Assembly (NCBI GenBank): GCA_021780755.1
Contig: JAJXYF010000015.1
Span: 62,001 to 126,000 of the forward strand
Reading direction: 5' to 3'
DNA length: 64,000 nucleotides
Origin: Deltaproteobacteria bacterium
Lineage (GTDB): Bacteria > Desulfobacterota > Binatia > Binatales > Binataceae
Shown here: one piece after another, positions 38,825 to 47,837 of the stretch
Layout: each line of letters opens with the position of its first letter
Numbering within the stretch: the first letter of the stretch is position 1
The notes under the pieces: model-generated
Databases searched by the model: none
Seen by the model: only the letters and a program-made list of their open reading frames with translations
Told to the model about the DNA's origin: nothing
Translations under genes and position numbers: made by a program

Positions 38825-39880
38825 ATGAATCAAATGGCGGAAAATTCCGCGGCGGAGGACGGCGGCCCGCCGGCGCAAGTTGCGGACGCCGGCGCGGGCG
38901 GGCGCGCGGCGGTGCGTATCGGGATGATTGTGGGTCCGACCGGCGCCGGCAAGACCGCCTTTTCGATCGACCTCGCCGAGCGGCTCGGCGCCGAGATCGT
39001 CAACGCCGATTCGCGCCAGCTCTACCGCGGGATGGACCTCGGGACGGCCAAGCCCGACGCGGCCGATCGCGCTCGCGTACCGCATCATCTAATCGACGTC
39101 CGCGATCCCGACGATCCAATTGACGTGGCCGGGTTCGCGGCGCTGGCCGATTCCGCGATCGCCGAGATCGCGGCGCGCGGGCGGCCGGTGCTGGTGGTCG
39201 GCGGCAGCGGACTCTACCTGCGGGTGCTGCGCGGCGGGCTCTTCGCCGGGCCGCCGGCGGCGCCGGAGTATCGCGCGGAACTCGGCGCGCTCGCCGCCGC
39301 GCGCGGTGCGGCCTACCTGCACGATCGCCTGAAGGAGGCCGACGCCGAGGCGGCGCGGCGGATTGCGGTCAACGACGTGGCGCGGATCGTCCGCGCGCTG
39401 GAGGTCTTCGCGGTGAGCGGCATCACCATCAGCGAACACCATCGGCGCCATCGCGGCGCCGCCACGGCCGGCGGTTACGAGCACCTCGCGATCGGACTGA
39501 CGCTCGAACGCGCGCGGCTCTATGCGCGCATTGATCGGCGCTTCGATGCGATGATCGCGGCCGGGCTGGTCGCCGAGGTGCGCGGACTGCGGGCGGCGGG
39601 CGCGCGCCCCGGCGGTGTGATATTGCAGACCATCGGGTATCGTGAGATTGGGGACTATCTGGCGGGCAAATGCGACCTGCCGGCGGCGATCGCGATCGCC
39701 AAGCGCGAGAGCCGCCGTTTGGCCAAGCGCCAGCTGACCTGGTTTCGGCGCGAGACCGGGGTGGTCTGGCTCGACCCCGCGAGCGGCGGCGCGGAGGCGC
39801 TGGCGCGGCTGCGGGAATTTTTCGGCGCCGCGCATTCGGCAGGGGCCCGTTGCGCGCCCGGCGGCGGACCGGGGGAGTAG
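38825..39880 (+). CDS. miaA: tRNA dimethylallyltransferase
   Basis: A 351-residue enzyme placing a dimethylallyl group on A37 of tRNAs reading UNN codons. The P-loop is GPTGAGKT (about 36-43), followed by NADSRQLYRGMDLGTAKP, PHHLIDVRDPDD, VVGGSGLYLRVLRGG and the C-terminal QTIGYREIGDYL and KRQLTWFRRE. The N-terminal 30 residues are an Ala/Gly-rich extension not usual in the family. It follows mutL by 51 nt. The hfq gene that often follows miaA is absent here. Confidence 0.97.
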   Translation: MNQMAENSAAEDGGPPAQVADAGAGGRAAVRIGMIVGPTGAGKTAFSIDLAERLGAEIVNADSRQLYRGMDLGTAKPDAADRARVPHHLIDVRDPDDPIDVAGFAALADSAIAEIAARGRPVLVVGGSGLYLRVLRGGLFAGPPAAPEYRAELGALAAARGAAYLHDRLKEADAEAARRIAVNDVARIVRALEVFAVSGITISEHHRRHRGAATAGGYEHLAIGLTLERARLYARIDRRFDAMIAAGLVAEVRGLRAAGARPGGVILQTIGYREIGDYLAGKCDLPAAIAIAKRESRRLAKRQLTWFRRETGVVWLDPASGGAEALARLREFFGAAHSAGARCAPGGGPGE

Positions 39881-39934
39881 TCAGTCGGGATCGTCAGTGA
39901 CTAATCGCACAGTGAGGCAGGCGGCGAGTGAGTA

Positions 39935-40945
39935 ATGAATATCGATAACAAACCGGGCGCGTCGGTGGTCGCGGGCGCGGCGCGGCCGGCGGCCGAACTT
40001 GAGGCGCGGATGGCTGAGCTGGCGCGCCGCTACGACGCCGCGGCGCCGCGCGCGCGGGTGAAACTCGCGGCCGAGCGGAGCGCGCTCGAAGCCGAGCTCA
40101 AGTCGCGGCTCGACGCGATCGATCGGGTCCGCGTGGCGCGCAATCCCGCGCGGCCGCAGACGCTCGATTACGTCGCGGCGCTGATCGGCGAGTTCCTCGA
40201 AATTCATGGCGACCGGCGCTTCGCCGACGACGGCGCGATCGTCGCGGGAATCGGCTACTGCGGGCGCGTCCCGGTCGCGATCGCGGGCCATCAGCGGGGC
40301 CGCTCGACGGCCGAGCGGATTCGGCGCAATTTCGGCAAGCCCTATCCAGAGGGCTATCGCAAGGCGGCGCGGGTGTTCGAGCTGGCGAGCCGCTTTGCGC
40401 TCCCGGTGATCACCTTTATCGATACCCAGGGGGCCGAGCCCGGGGTCGGCGCGGAGGAGCGCGGACAGTCCGAGGCGATCGCCGCCAACCTTGAATTAAT
40501 GGCGAAGATCGAGGCGCCGGTGATCGCGTGCGTGATCGGCGAGGGCGGCTCGGGCGGGGCGCTGGCGCTCGGCGTCGGCAACGTCGTGCTGATGCAGGAG
40601 TACGCCTGCTACTCAGTGATCACGCCGGAGGGCTGCGCGGCGATCCTGTGGCGCGAAGGCGGTCCCGAAAAGGTCGCGGAGGCGGCCCGCGCGCTGAAAC
40701 TGACCGCCGAGGATCTGCTGCGCCTGGGCGTGATCGACGAGATCGTGCCGGAGCCGCCCGGCGGGGCCCATCGGGAGCCCGCCGACGCGATCGCGGCGCT
40801 CGGGACGGCGATCGAACGCCATCTCAAGCGGCTGATGGGCATGACTCCGGAGGCGCTGGTCCAGGACCGTGCGCGAAAGTTCGCCGCGATGGGCAGTGCG
40901 TATATCGCGCGCGGACGCGTTGAAAACGGCGGCGGAATGGGATAG
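39935..40945 (+). CDS. accA: Acetyl-CoA carboxylase carboxyltransferase alpha subunit
   Basis: A 336-residue AccA, forming with AccD the carboxyltransferase that makes malonyl-CoA for fatty-acid synthesis. Conserved parts are RNPARPQTLDYVAAL, EIHGDRRFADDGAIVAGIG, GHQRGRSTAERIRRNFGKP (CoA/biotin site), FIDTQGAEPGVGAEERGQSEAIA cut to its core DTQGAEPGVGAEERGQ, IGEGGSGGALALGVGN and SVITPEGCAAILW. Length is normal. accD is not in the window. Confidence 0.97.
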   Translation: MNIDNKPGASVVAGAARPAAELEARMAELARRYDAAAPRARVKLAAERSALEAELKSRLDAIDRVRVARNPARPQTLDYVAALIGEFLEIHGDRRFADDGAIVAGIGYCGRVPVAIAGHQRGRSTAERIRRNFGKPYPEGYRKAARVFELASRFALPVITFIDTQGAEPGVGAEERGQSEAIAANLELMAKIEAPVIACVIGEGGSGGALALGVGNVVLMQEYACYSVITPEGCAAILWREGGPEKVAEAARALKLTAEDLLRLGVIDEIVPEPPGGAHREPADAIAALGTAIERHLKRLMGMTPEALVQDRARKFAAMGSAYIARGRVENGGGMG

Positions 40946-40959
40946 GCCTTGCCGCCGCG

Positions 40960-42141
40960 ATGACTGTCAAAAAAGCCGCGACTTCCCAAGCCACGTCCTT
41001 GAAAGAAAAGCCCCTTAAGGAAACACCCCGCCGCGCCCGCTCCGGCAAAGCCAAACCCGGCCGTGCGCGCACTGGCGCCACGCTCGAGGGGCTGCGCGGG
41101 CGGATCGACGCGATCAACCTGCACCTGGTCGAACTCTTCAACCGGCGCGCGCGCCTCGCGCAGGAAATCGGCCGGCTGAAGCACGCCGACGGCGCGCCGA
41201 TTTACCAGCCGGTGCGCGAGCGCCAAGTGCTGGAGCGGGTGGTCGAGCACAATCCGGGGCCGCTCAGCGCCGACCATCTGCGGCGGATTTTCCAGGAGCT
41301 GATCTCGGCCTGCACGGCGCTCGAGCACGTGATTCGCGTCGCCTACCTCGGTCCCGAACATACCTACTCGCACGAGGCGGCGCGCAACCGATTCGGCGCG
41401 AGCGCGGCGTTTGCGCCGCAGAGTTCGATCGCGGCGGTGTTCCAGGCGCTGGAAAACGATCGGGCGGACTACGGCGTGGTGCCGGTCGAGAATTCGACCG
41501 AGGGCTCGGTCAGCCTCACGCTCGACCTCTTGATCGATACTCCGCTGCATATCCTGGGCGAGATCCTGCTGCCGATTCGCCATGCGCTGATGGCGCGGGC
41601 CGACGCCGGCGCGTTCAGCCGGATCGTGTCGCATCAGCAATCGCTCGGGCAGTGCCGCAACTATCTCGCCGCCAACTATCCGAATTGCGAACTGGAGGCA
41701 GTGGCGTCGAACAGTCTGGCGGCCAAGCTGGCGGCGGCCGACGCCGGCGCGGCGGCGATCGCGTCGGTGGCGGCGGCGCGTGCCAATGATCTGAACGTGA
41801 TCGCGGAAAATATCCAGGACGTGGCGCAGAACACCACGCGCTTTCTGGTGCTGGGACGCGAGGCGATGGCGCGCAGCGGCGCCGACAAAACCAGCCTGGT
41901 GTTCGCGCTGCCCGAGCGCGCCGGCGCGCTGCATGGGGCGCTGACGCTGTTCGCGCGCAATCGCATCAACCTGACCATGATCCAATCGCGGCCCCAGCGC
42001 GAGCGGCCGTGGGCGTATGTTTTCTTCGTTGACCTGCAGGGCCATCGCGAAGACGCCAAGGTGCGCCGGGCGCTCTCCGCGCTCGAGCAGCGGGCACTTT
42101 TTCTCAAAGTGCTGGGATCGTATCCTGAGGGCAGGACCTGA
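40960..42141 (+). CDS. pheA: Bifunctional chorismate mutase/prephenate dehydratase (P-protein)
   Basis: A 393-residue P-protein of phenylalanine synthesis. A basic, Ala/Lys-rich leader (1-40) is followed by an AroQ-type chorismate mutase (about 45-125: LRGRIDAINLHLVELFNRRARLAQEIG, quoted in part), the prephenate dehydratase domain (about 128-310: YLGPEHTYSHEAA, VPVENSTEGSV, NTTRFLVLG with the catalytic TRF) and a C-terminal ACT domain (about 315-390) containing QSRP in place of the usual ESRP phenylalanine-feedback motif. It begins 14 nt after accA. Confidence 0.95.
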   Translation: MTVKKAATSQATSLKEKPLKETPRRARSGKAKPGRARTGATLEGLRGRIDAINLHLVELFNRRARLAQEIGRLKHADGAPIYQPVRERQVLERVVEHNPGPLSADHLRRIFQELISACTALEHVIRVAYLGPEHTYSHEAARNRFGASAAFAPQSSIAAVFQALENDRADYGVVPVENSTEGSVSLTLDLLIDTPLHILGEILLPIRHALMARADAGAFSRIVSHQQSLGQCRNYLAANYPNCELEAVASNSLAAKLAAADAGAAAIASVAAARANDLNVIAENIQDVAQNTTRFLVLGREAMARSGADKTSLVFALPERAGALHGALTLFARNRINLTMIQSRPQRERPWAYVFFVDLQGHREDAKVRRALSALEQRALFLKVLGSYPEGRT

Positions 42142-42224
42142 CCGGAAAGCAACTCCGGAGAAGTCCCGACGAGTCTAGAAAAAGGTCCGCCGGCGGGCGC
42201 TTAAGCCGGCGCGGGTCGCACAGC

Positions 42225-43316
42225 TTGATCAAGCCCGAATCCCTGGTAATGCCCACGGTGGCCGCGCTTCGTCCCTACGAGCCCGGCAAGCCGATCGAGG
42301 AGCTGCAGCGCGAACTCGGAATCGGCGATCCGGTGAAGCTCGCCTCCAACGAGAATCCATTGGGGCCGTCGCCCAAAGCGGTCGCCGCGATGCGCGCGGC
42401 GCTTGGCGAGGTGAATCGCTATCCCGACGGCGCGTGCTGGGCGGTGTGCCAGAAAATCGCGGCGCGCCACGGCGTCGCGCCGGACCGGATTTTCATGGCG
42501 GGCGGATCGGTCGAGGTGCTGAATCTGCTCGCGTTCCTGTTTATCCGGCCGGGACTTAACGCGGTCTTTTCCGAACATTCGTTCGCGATCTACGCGCTGG
42601 CGACGGCGGCGGCCGGCGGCCAGTCGAAGACCGTGCCGATGCAGGACGGCTTTTATTTCGATCTGGACGCGATGGCGAATGCGATCGACGCCAACACGCG
42701 AATCGTATTTCTCGATAATCCGACCAATCCGGCCGGCACGATCGTCAAGCGCGCCGCGTGGGAGCGCTTTTTGGCGCGAGTGCCGGAGCACGTGGTGATC
42801 GTCGCCGACGAGGCCTACTTCGAGTTCGTCCGCGACGGCGATTATCCGGACTCGCTCGAGTATCATGACCCGCGCCGGATGATCGTGACGATGCGCACCT
42901 TTTCCAAAATTTTCGGGCTGGCCGGAGTGCGCGTCGGCTACGCGGTGGCGCGGCCCGACCTCGTGCAGCTGTTGCACAAGGTGCGCCAGCCCTTCAACGT
43001 AACGTCCTTGGCCCAGGCCGCCGTGCTCGCCGGGCTCGACGACGACGCGCATGTGCGGGCGACGCTTGAGAACAACGCCGCGGGAATCGAGTACCTCGAG
43101 GGCGAGTTCAAACGCCTCGGACTCGCGTATGTGCCGAGCCACGCGAATTTTATTCTGACCGAAGTCGGTGACGGCCAGGCGGTCTTCGACCGGCTGCTCA
43201 AGCTCGGCGTGATCGTGCGGCCGATGGGCGCGTACGGCTGGCCTCATCATGTGCGGATCAGCGTGGGACTGCCGGCGGAGAATCGCAAGCTGGTCGCGGC
43301 GCTCGAGAATGTCTGA
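42225..43316 (+). CDS. hisC: Histidinol-phosphate aminotransferase
   Basis: A 363-residue PLP aminotransferase. Family segments are LASNENPLGPSPKAVAAM, NRYPDG, DNPTNPAGT, VADEAYFEF and the PLP-lysine loop TFSKIFGLAGVRVGY. Placed between pheA and tyrA, it may also transaminate phenylpyruvate or prephenate-derived keto acids, as HisC-type enzymes in aromatic clusters often do. The start is TTG 42225 or ATG 42249; neither has a clear ribosome site. Element copy 6 begins right at the stop codon. Confidence 0.94.
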   Translation: MIKPESLVMPTVAALRPYEPGKPIEELQRELGIGDPVKLASNENPLGPSPKAVAAMRAALGEVNRYPDGACWAVCQKIAARHGVAPDRIFMAGGSVEVLNLLAFLFIRPGLNAVFSEHSFAIYALATAAAGGQSKTVPMQDGFYFDLDAMANAIDANTRIVFLDNPTNPAGTIVKRAAWERFLARVPEHVVIVADEAYFEFVRDGDYPDSLEYHDPRRMIVTMRTFSKIFGLAGVRVGYAVARPDLVQLLHKVRQPFNVTSLAQAAVLAGLDDDAHVRATLENNAAGIEYLEGEFKRLGLAYVPSHANFILTEVGDGQAVFDRLLKLGVIVRPMGAYGWPHHVRISVGLPAENRKLVAALENV

Positions 43317-43380
43317 TATTTTTTCTGAAACCTCACGAGGTGTCAGACTTCCCTTTAGAACGGGCACACGGGTGATAGGA
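43316..43380 (+). repeat. Dispersed intergenic element, copy 6 (truncated)
   Basis: TATTTTTTC leads into CTGAAACCTC-ACG-AGGTGTCAG (43325-43346; one mismatch in the stem), then ACTTCCCTTTAGAACGGGC and a CGGGTGATAGG tail. The middle GATGCGGGCTTCGCCC hairpin is lost. The 5' head would lie in the end of hisC and is not recognisable. Confidence 0.75.
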
Positions 43381-43475
43381 CGGACCGCCGCTGCGAGGCA
43401 GCCGGGACGCTTAATCAATTATGACCCGTTCCCGCATGGCTTGGCCGCACACCCGAGTATCGCGAGCGTCAAACG

Positions 43476-44339
43476 GTGAAAAAAGTGTTTCGGCAGATGA
43501 CGCTCTGCGGAGTGGGCCTGATTGGCGGCTCGCTCGCGATGACGGCGCGCGCGCAGGGGTTGGTCGAGCGGATTGTCGGGCTTGGCCGCACGCAGGCCAA
43601 TCTCGACGTGGCGCTGGCGCGCGGGCTGATCGATTTCGCCACGCGCGACCCGGCCGAGGCGGCCCGCGGCGCGGACTTGCTGGTGCTCGCAACCCCCGTG
43701 ATGACGTTTCCCGAAACCTTGGCGGCGATGATTCCGTATCTGCCGCACGACGCGGTGATTACGGATGTCGGCAGCGTGAAGGAATGGGTGGTGCGCGCGC
43801 TCGAACCGCTGCTCGGCCCGGGGATGGCGCTGGTCGGCGTCCATCCGGTGGCCGGCAAGGAGACCGTCGGCGCGGGCGCGGCGGAGGAAGGGCTGTTCGT
43901 GAACCGGCGCGTGATCGTGACGCCGTCGCGCCGCAGTAATCCGGCGGCGGTGGCGAAGGTCACGGCGCTCTGGCGCGCGACCGGCGCCAACGTCGAGGAG
44001 CTGGCGCCGGCGGCGCATGACGCGCTGCTCGCCCGCGCGAGCCATCTGCCACAGATCGTCGCGAGCGCACTCGCGGCGGCGCTCGAAGGTGAACAGATTG
44101 ACGGAAAACTTGTCATTGAGTATGGGGCCGGGGGGCTGCGTGACACCACGCGGATTGCGGCGTCGTCGGCCGAGATGTGGCGCGACATCTGCCTGACGAA
44201 TCGCGACGCGATCCGGGCGGCGCTCGAACTGTTTCGCGGGTCGTTGGATAAATTTACCGGCGCGGTGGAGCGCGGCGACGCGGATGAGCTGACGGCGCTG
44301 TTCGAGCGCGGGCGCAAGATGCGCGAGCGGTTAAAGTGA
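43476..44339 (+). CDS. tyrA: Prephenate dehydrogenase
   Basis: A 287-residue NAD(P)-dependent TyrA, decarboxylating prephenate (or arogenate) to the tyrosine precursor. The Rossmann motif GVGLIGGSLAM (about 12-22), TDVGSVKEWV, GVHPVAGKETVGAGAA and HDALLARASHLPQIVASAL are conserved. The GTG start at 43476 is accepted from family alignment. Its last codon overlaps the cmk start. The usual aroA gene between tyrA and cmk is missing from this block. Confidence 0.94.
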   Translation: MKKVFRQMTLCGVGLIGGSLAMTARAQGLVERIVGLGRTQANLDVALARGLIDFATRDPAEAARGADLLVLATPVMTFPETLAAMIPYLPHDAVITDVGSVKEWVVRALEPLLGPGMALVGVHPVAGKETVGAGAAEEGLFVNRRVIVTPSRRSNPAAVAKVTALWRATGANVEELAPAAHDALLARASHLPQIVASALAAALEGEQIDGKLVIEYGAGGLRDTTRIAASSAEMWRDICLTNRDAIRAALELFRGSLDKFTGAVERGDADELTALFERGRKMRERLK

Positions 44340-45064
44340 AACGCGAACGTCCAATCGTCGCGCGCGCACGCCCAATCGTCGCGATCGACGGGCCGGTCGG
44401 GGCCGGCAAGTCAACCGTGGCGCGCGCGCTCGCCCGTGCGCTCGGCTTCAGCTACCTGAACACCGGCGCGATGTATCGCGCGGTGGCGGTGGCGGCGCGG
44501 GCGGCGGGAATTTCACCGTTCGGCGCGGACGGGGACGATCCGGCGGAAGCGAAAGCCGCCGAGGAGCATTTGCGTAAATTATTTGATACAATGTCGATTG
44601 CGTTCGACGGCGAGCGCATATTGCTCAACGGCCGCGATATAACCGACATCATCACACAACCTGAAATTGGCGATCTCGCTTCGCGTTTTTCGGCGATCGC
44701 GCTGGTGCGCGACAGCCTGCGCGGCGTGCAGCGCGCGGCCGGCGAGCGGGGCGGGGTGGTGATGGAAGGGCGCGATATCGGCACGGCGATTTTTCCGGAT
44801 GCGGAAATCAAATTTTTTCTGATCGCCGACGCCGCGGTGCGCGCGGCGCGGCGCTACGCGGAATTGGCGGCCAAGGGTGTCGCGACCACGCTCGCGGAAG
44901 TGGCGGCGCAACTCGCCAAGCGCGATCGCCGCGACGCCGGGCGCGCGCTGGCGCCGCTCAAGCCCGCCGCCGACGCGATCGTGATCGACTCGACCGGACG
45001 CGGCGTGGACGCGGTCGTAAATGAAATGAAATCACGCGTGGAAGCAATTTCACGCGCCATATAG
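44336..45064 (+). CDS. cmk: Cytidylate kinase
   Basis: A 242-residue CMP/dCMP kinase. P-loop GPVGAGKST (about 18-26), LNTGAMYRAVAVAA, the NMP-binding insert and VVMEGRDIGTAIFPDAEIKFFL are present, with AKRDRRDAGRALAPLKPA as the LID. It starts at GTG overlapping the tyrA stop (GTGA), hence translational coupling. It precedes rpsA, the standard arrangement. Confidence 0.96.
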   Translation: MKRERPIVARARPIVAIDGPVGAGKSTVARALARALGFSYLNTGAMYRAVAVAARAAGISPFGADGDDPAEAKAAEEHLRKLFDTMSIAFDGERILLNGRDITDIITQPEIGDLASRFSAIALVRDSLRGVQRAAGERGGVVMEGRDIGTAIFPDAEIKFFLIADAAVRAARRYAELAAKGVATTLAEVAAQLAKRDRRDAGRALAPLKPAADAIVIDSTGRGVDAVVNEMKSRVEAISRAI

Positions 45065-45138
45065 GGCTTGAAACGAGCCTAGCGGCCTTGTATGGATTGC
45101 AGTAGCCTCGATGTCCCTTAGGTAGAAGGTCCCTTTAA

Positions 45139-46878
45139 ATGGAGAAAGATTTGTCTGAGAAAGCGAACGGAGGAACGAATGATTTCGAGTCGCTGATGGA
45201 ACAGAGCCTGCGCGCCCCGCGTACAGGCGACGTACTAACCGGCACGGTCCTGCTGATCACGCGCGACAACGTCATCATCGATATCAATTACAAGTGCGAA
45301 GGCCAGGTGCCGCTCGCCGAGTTCCTGGATCACGACGGCAACGTCGCGGTCAAGGAAGGCGACGAGGTCGATGTTTTTTTCGAGGGCACCGAGACCGAGA
45401 ACGGCACGGTGATGCTGTCGCACGCGAAGGCCGAGAAGTTCAAGGTCTGGCGTGAACTCGAACAGGCGTTCCAGAACGAGACTCCGGTCGAAGGCGTGAT
45501 CCTCGGCAAGGTCAAGGGCGGCTTGCAGGTCGATATCGGAGTGCCGGCGTTTCTGCCGGGATCGCATGTCGAGCTGAGGCCCGCGCGCAATCTCGATCGT
45601 TACGTCGGCCAGCGCGGCCGGTTCCAGATCCTCAAGTTCAATCGCGCGCGCGGTAACGTGGTGGTCTCGCGCCGCAGCGTGATCGAGCGCGAGCGCACTT
45701 CGCTCAAGGAACAGACCCTGAAGGTGCTCGAAGAGGGGGTCATCCTCGAGGGCACGGTCAAGAATATCACCGACTACGGCGCGTTCGTCGATCTCGGCGG
45801 CATCGACGGCCTGCTGCATATTACCGACATGGCGTGGGGCCGTTTGCAGCATCCGTCGGAAGTGCTGAAAGTCGGCGACAAGGTCAAGGTGGTCGTGCTC
45901 AAGTACGACCAGGGCCGCGAGCGCGTCTCGCTCGGCATGAAGCAGATCATGCCCGACCCGTGGACCAAGGCGACCGAGAGCTATCCGGTCGGTGCGAGGC
46001 TGCGCGGCAAAGTCGTCAGCGTCACCGACTACGGCGCGTTCGTCGAGTTGGAAAAGGGGGTCGAGGGGCTGATTCACGTCAGCGAGATGACCTGGAGCAA
46101 GCGCGCGGTGCATCCGTCGAAAGTCGTCAACGTCGGCGACATGGTCGAGGTGCAGGTGCTCGGGGTTGACGAGGGCAATCGGCGGATTTCGCTCGGACTG
46201 AAGCAGACCGAACCGAATCCGTGGGAGGCGCTCGCCGAGATCCATCCGATTGGCAGCACGATTCGCGGCAAGGTCAAGTCGATTACCGACTTCGGGGTGT
46301 TTGTCGAAATCGAGCCGGGGATCGACGGGCTGGTGCATATTTCTGATTTGTCGTGGACCAAGAAGGTGCGTCATCCGTCGGAAGTCTATAAGAAGGGCGA
46401 CGAGGTCGAGGCGGTGGTGCTCGGAATCGAGATCGAGCATGAGCGCGTGAGTCTCGGCGTGAAGCAATTGACGCCCGATCCGTGGGACACCGTGGCGCAG
46501 CGCTACCCGTTGAACCACCGGGTCAACGGCAAGGTCAGCTCGGTCGCGGACTTCGGCGTGTTCGTCGAACTGGAAGAGGGCATCGAGGGCCTGATTCATA
46601 TCTCGCAGTTGAGCAACGAGCGCGTGGATAAGCCTTCGTCGCTGTTCAAGGTGGGCGACGAGATCGAGGCGCTGGTGGTTCAGGTCGATAGCAAGGAACG
46701 GCGTATCGGGCTTTCGATCAAGGGCTTGCGGGCGCATGAGGAACGTGAGGAGATGCAGGCCTATCTCAAGCGCGAGCATGAGGCGTCGCGGTTCTCGCTC
46801 GAAGATATTCTCAAAGAGGAGTTGCGGCTCGATCGCGACGATCGGACGCCGCGTACAGGACGGGGCCGCAGCGGCTAG
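45139..46878 (+). CDS. rpsA: 30S ribosomal protein S1
   Basis: A 579-residue S1 with six S1 (OB) domains starting near residues 31, 115, 200, 285, 372 and 459. Domains 3-6 carry the typical DYGAFVDL/DFGVFVEI and GLIHxS signatures. It brings mRNA to the 30S subunit. AAGG lies about 10 nt before the ATG. Length and domain number are typical of proteobacterial S1. ihfB follows as in many Proteobacteria. Confidence 0.97.
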   Translation: MEKDLSEKANGGTNDFESLMEQSLRAPRTGDVLTGTVLLITRDNVIIDINYKCEGQVPLAEFLDHDGNVAVKEGDEVDVFFEGTETENGTVMLSHAKAEKFKVWRELEQAFQNETPVEGVILGKVKGGLQVDIGVPAFLPGSHVELRPARNLDRYVGQRGRFQILKFNRARGNVVVSRRSVIERERTSLKEQTLKVLEEGVILEGTVKNITDYGAFVDLGGIDGLLHITDMAWGRLQHPSEVLKVGDKVKVVVLKYDQGRERVSLGMKQIMPDPWTKATESYPVGARLRGKVVSVTDYGAFVELEKGVEGLIHVSEMTWSKRAVHPSKVVNVGDMVEVQVLGVDEGNRRISLGLKQTEPNPWEALAEIHPIGSTIRGKVKSITDFGVFVEIEPGIDGLVHISDLSWTKKVRHPSEVYKKGDEVEAVVLGIEIEHERVSLGVKQLTPDPWDTVAQRYPLNHRVNGKVSSVADFGVFVELEEGIEGLIHISQLSNERVDKPSSLFKVGDEIEALVVQVDSKERRIGLSIKGLRAHEEREEMQAYLKREHEASRFSLEDILKEELRLDRDDRTPRTGRGRSG

Positions 46879-46980
46879 TCCGATGGGCCGTGTAAGAGGC
46901 ACCGGTCGGCGTATGGGGGCTCGCGGAGGCGATCAGTGCGCGGCCGGACCGTTCGAGTTGGAACGCGCGAATCGGATCAG

Positions 46981-47289
46981 ATGACCAAGCGGGGCATAAT
47001 CGAGGAATTGCTGGCGCGCCGCCAAGGCGTCTCGCATCGCGACTCCGAGACCATCGTGAACGCGATGTTCGAGGCGATGGCGGGGGTGCTTGCGCGCGGC
47101 GAACGAATCGAGATTCGCGGCTTCGGCAGCTTCGGCGTGAAGGAGCGCGGCGCCCGCCAGGGACGCAATCCGCGGACCGGTGGGGTGGTCGAAGTCGCGG
47201 CCAAGCGGATTCCCTTTTTTCGCGCCGGCAAGGACCTGCGAGTCGAGGTTAATGGCGCGGCGGACACCGCGCGCAAGCACTCGGCCTGA
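46981..47289 (+). CDS. ihfB: Integration host factor beta-like / HU-family DNA-binding protein
   Basis: A 102-residue HU/IHF protein. ERIEIRGFGSFGVKERGARQGRNPRTGG (quoted core RGFGSFGVKERGARQGRNP) is the beta-arm family signature, and the IPFFRAGKDLR end is typical. Position directly after rpsA points to the IHF-beta (HimD) type. The ATG at 46981 gives the expected MTKRGIIEEL start, though the ribosome site is weak. The C-terminal tail is slightly extended. Confidence 0.93.
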   Translation: MTKRGIIEELLARRQGVSHRDSETIVNAMFEAMAGVLARGERIEIRGFGSFGVKERGARQGRNPRTGGVVEVAAKRIPFFRAGKDLRVEVNGAADTARKHSA

Positions 47290-47806
47290 GCGGGGTGCGC
47301 CGGCGCTGCTGTGGGCGCCGTGGCGCTCGGCGTATGTCGGCAAGCCGCCGCCACGCGGTGCTGGTTGTATCTTCTGTTTCGGCCGGATCGGCGAAGCGGC
47401 CCGCCGCCGACGACTGGTGCTGAACGCCGGCCGGCTCGCGCTCGTGATGTTAAATCGCTATCCCTACAACAACGGACATCTGATGGTCGCGCCGCGCCGC
47501 CACGTCGCCTCGCCCGAACTACTCACGCGCGAGGAGCGCATCGAGCTTGGGGATTTCATCGCGCGCGCGGTGCAGCGGTTGCGCGCGGCCTACCGGCCGG
47601 CCGGACTTAACGTGGGCGCGAACCTGGGACGCGCGGCGGGCGCCGGAATCGCCGATCATATGCATTGGCATCTGGTGCCGCGCTGGGAGGGCGACAACAA
47701 TTTCATGCCGGTGATAGGTTCAACGCGGGTGCTGCCGCAGTCGCTGGCGGAGACTTACGCGCTGCTCGAGCCGCTGTTCAAGACTATCGATACTGATTTA
47801 TCCTGA
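47252..47806 (+). CDS. HIT-family nucleotide hydrolase/phosphorylase (Ap4A-type)
   Basis: A 184-residue HIT protein. The histidine triad is HMHWHLVPRW (about 140-149); an N-terminal CIFC pair suggests a zinc site, as in diadenosine tetraphosphate phosphorylase-like HIT proteins. LALVMLNRYPYNNGHLMVAPRRH is a strong family segment. The ATG at 47252 lies inside ihfB (38 nt overlap, different frame); no in-frame ATG, GTG or TTG exists between there and the conserved LLWAPWRSAYV, so overlap appears real. Confidence 0.92.
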   Translation: MARRTPRASTRPERGAPALLWAPWRSAYVGKPPPRGAGCIFCFGRIGEAARRRRLVLNAGRLALVMLNRYPYNNGHLMVAPRRHVASPELLTREERIELGDFIARAVQRLRAAYRPAGLNVGANLGRAAGAGIADHMHWHLVPRWEGDNNFMPVIGSTRVLPQSLAETYALLEPLFKTIDTDLS

Positions 47807-47837
47807 ACGCAAGGATTTTGCCTGGGCATTACTAATC

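Noticed and set aside
45235..46902. A 555-codon frame antisense to rpsA.
   Set aside because: Its apparent internal repeats simply mirror the six S1 domains on the other strand.
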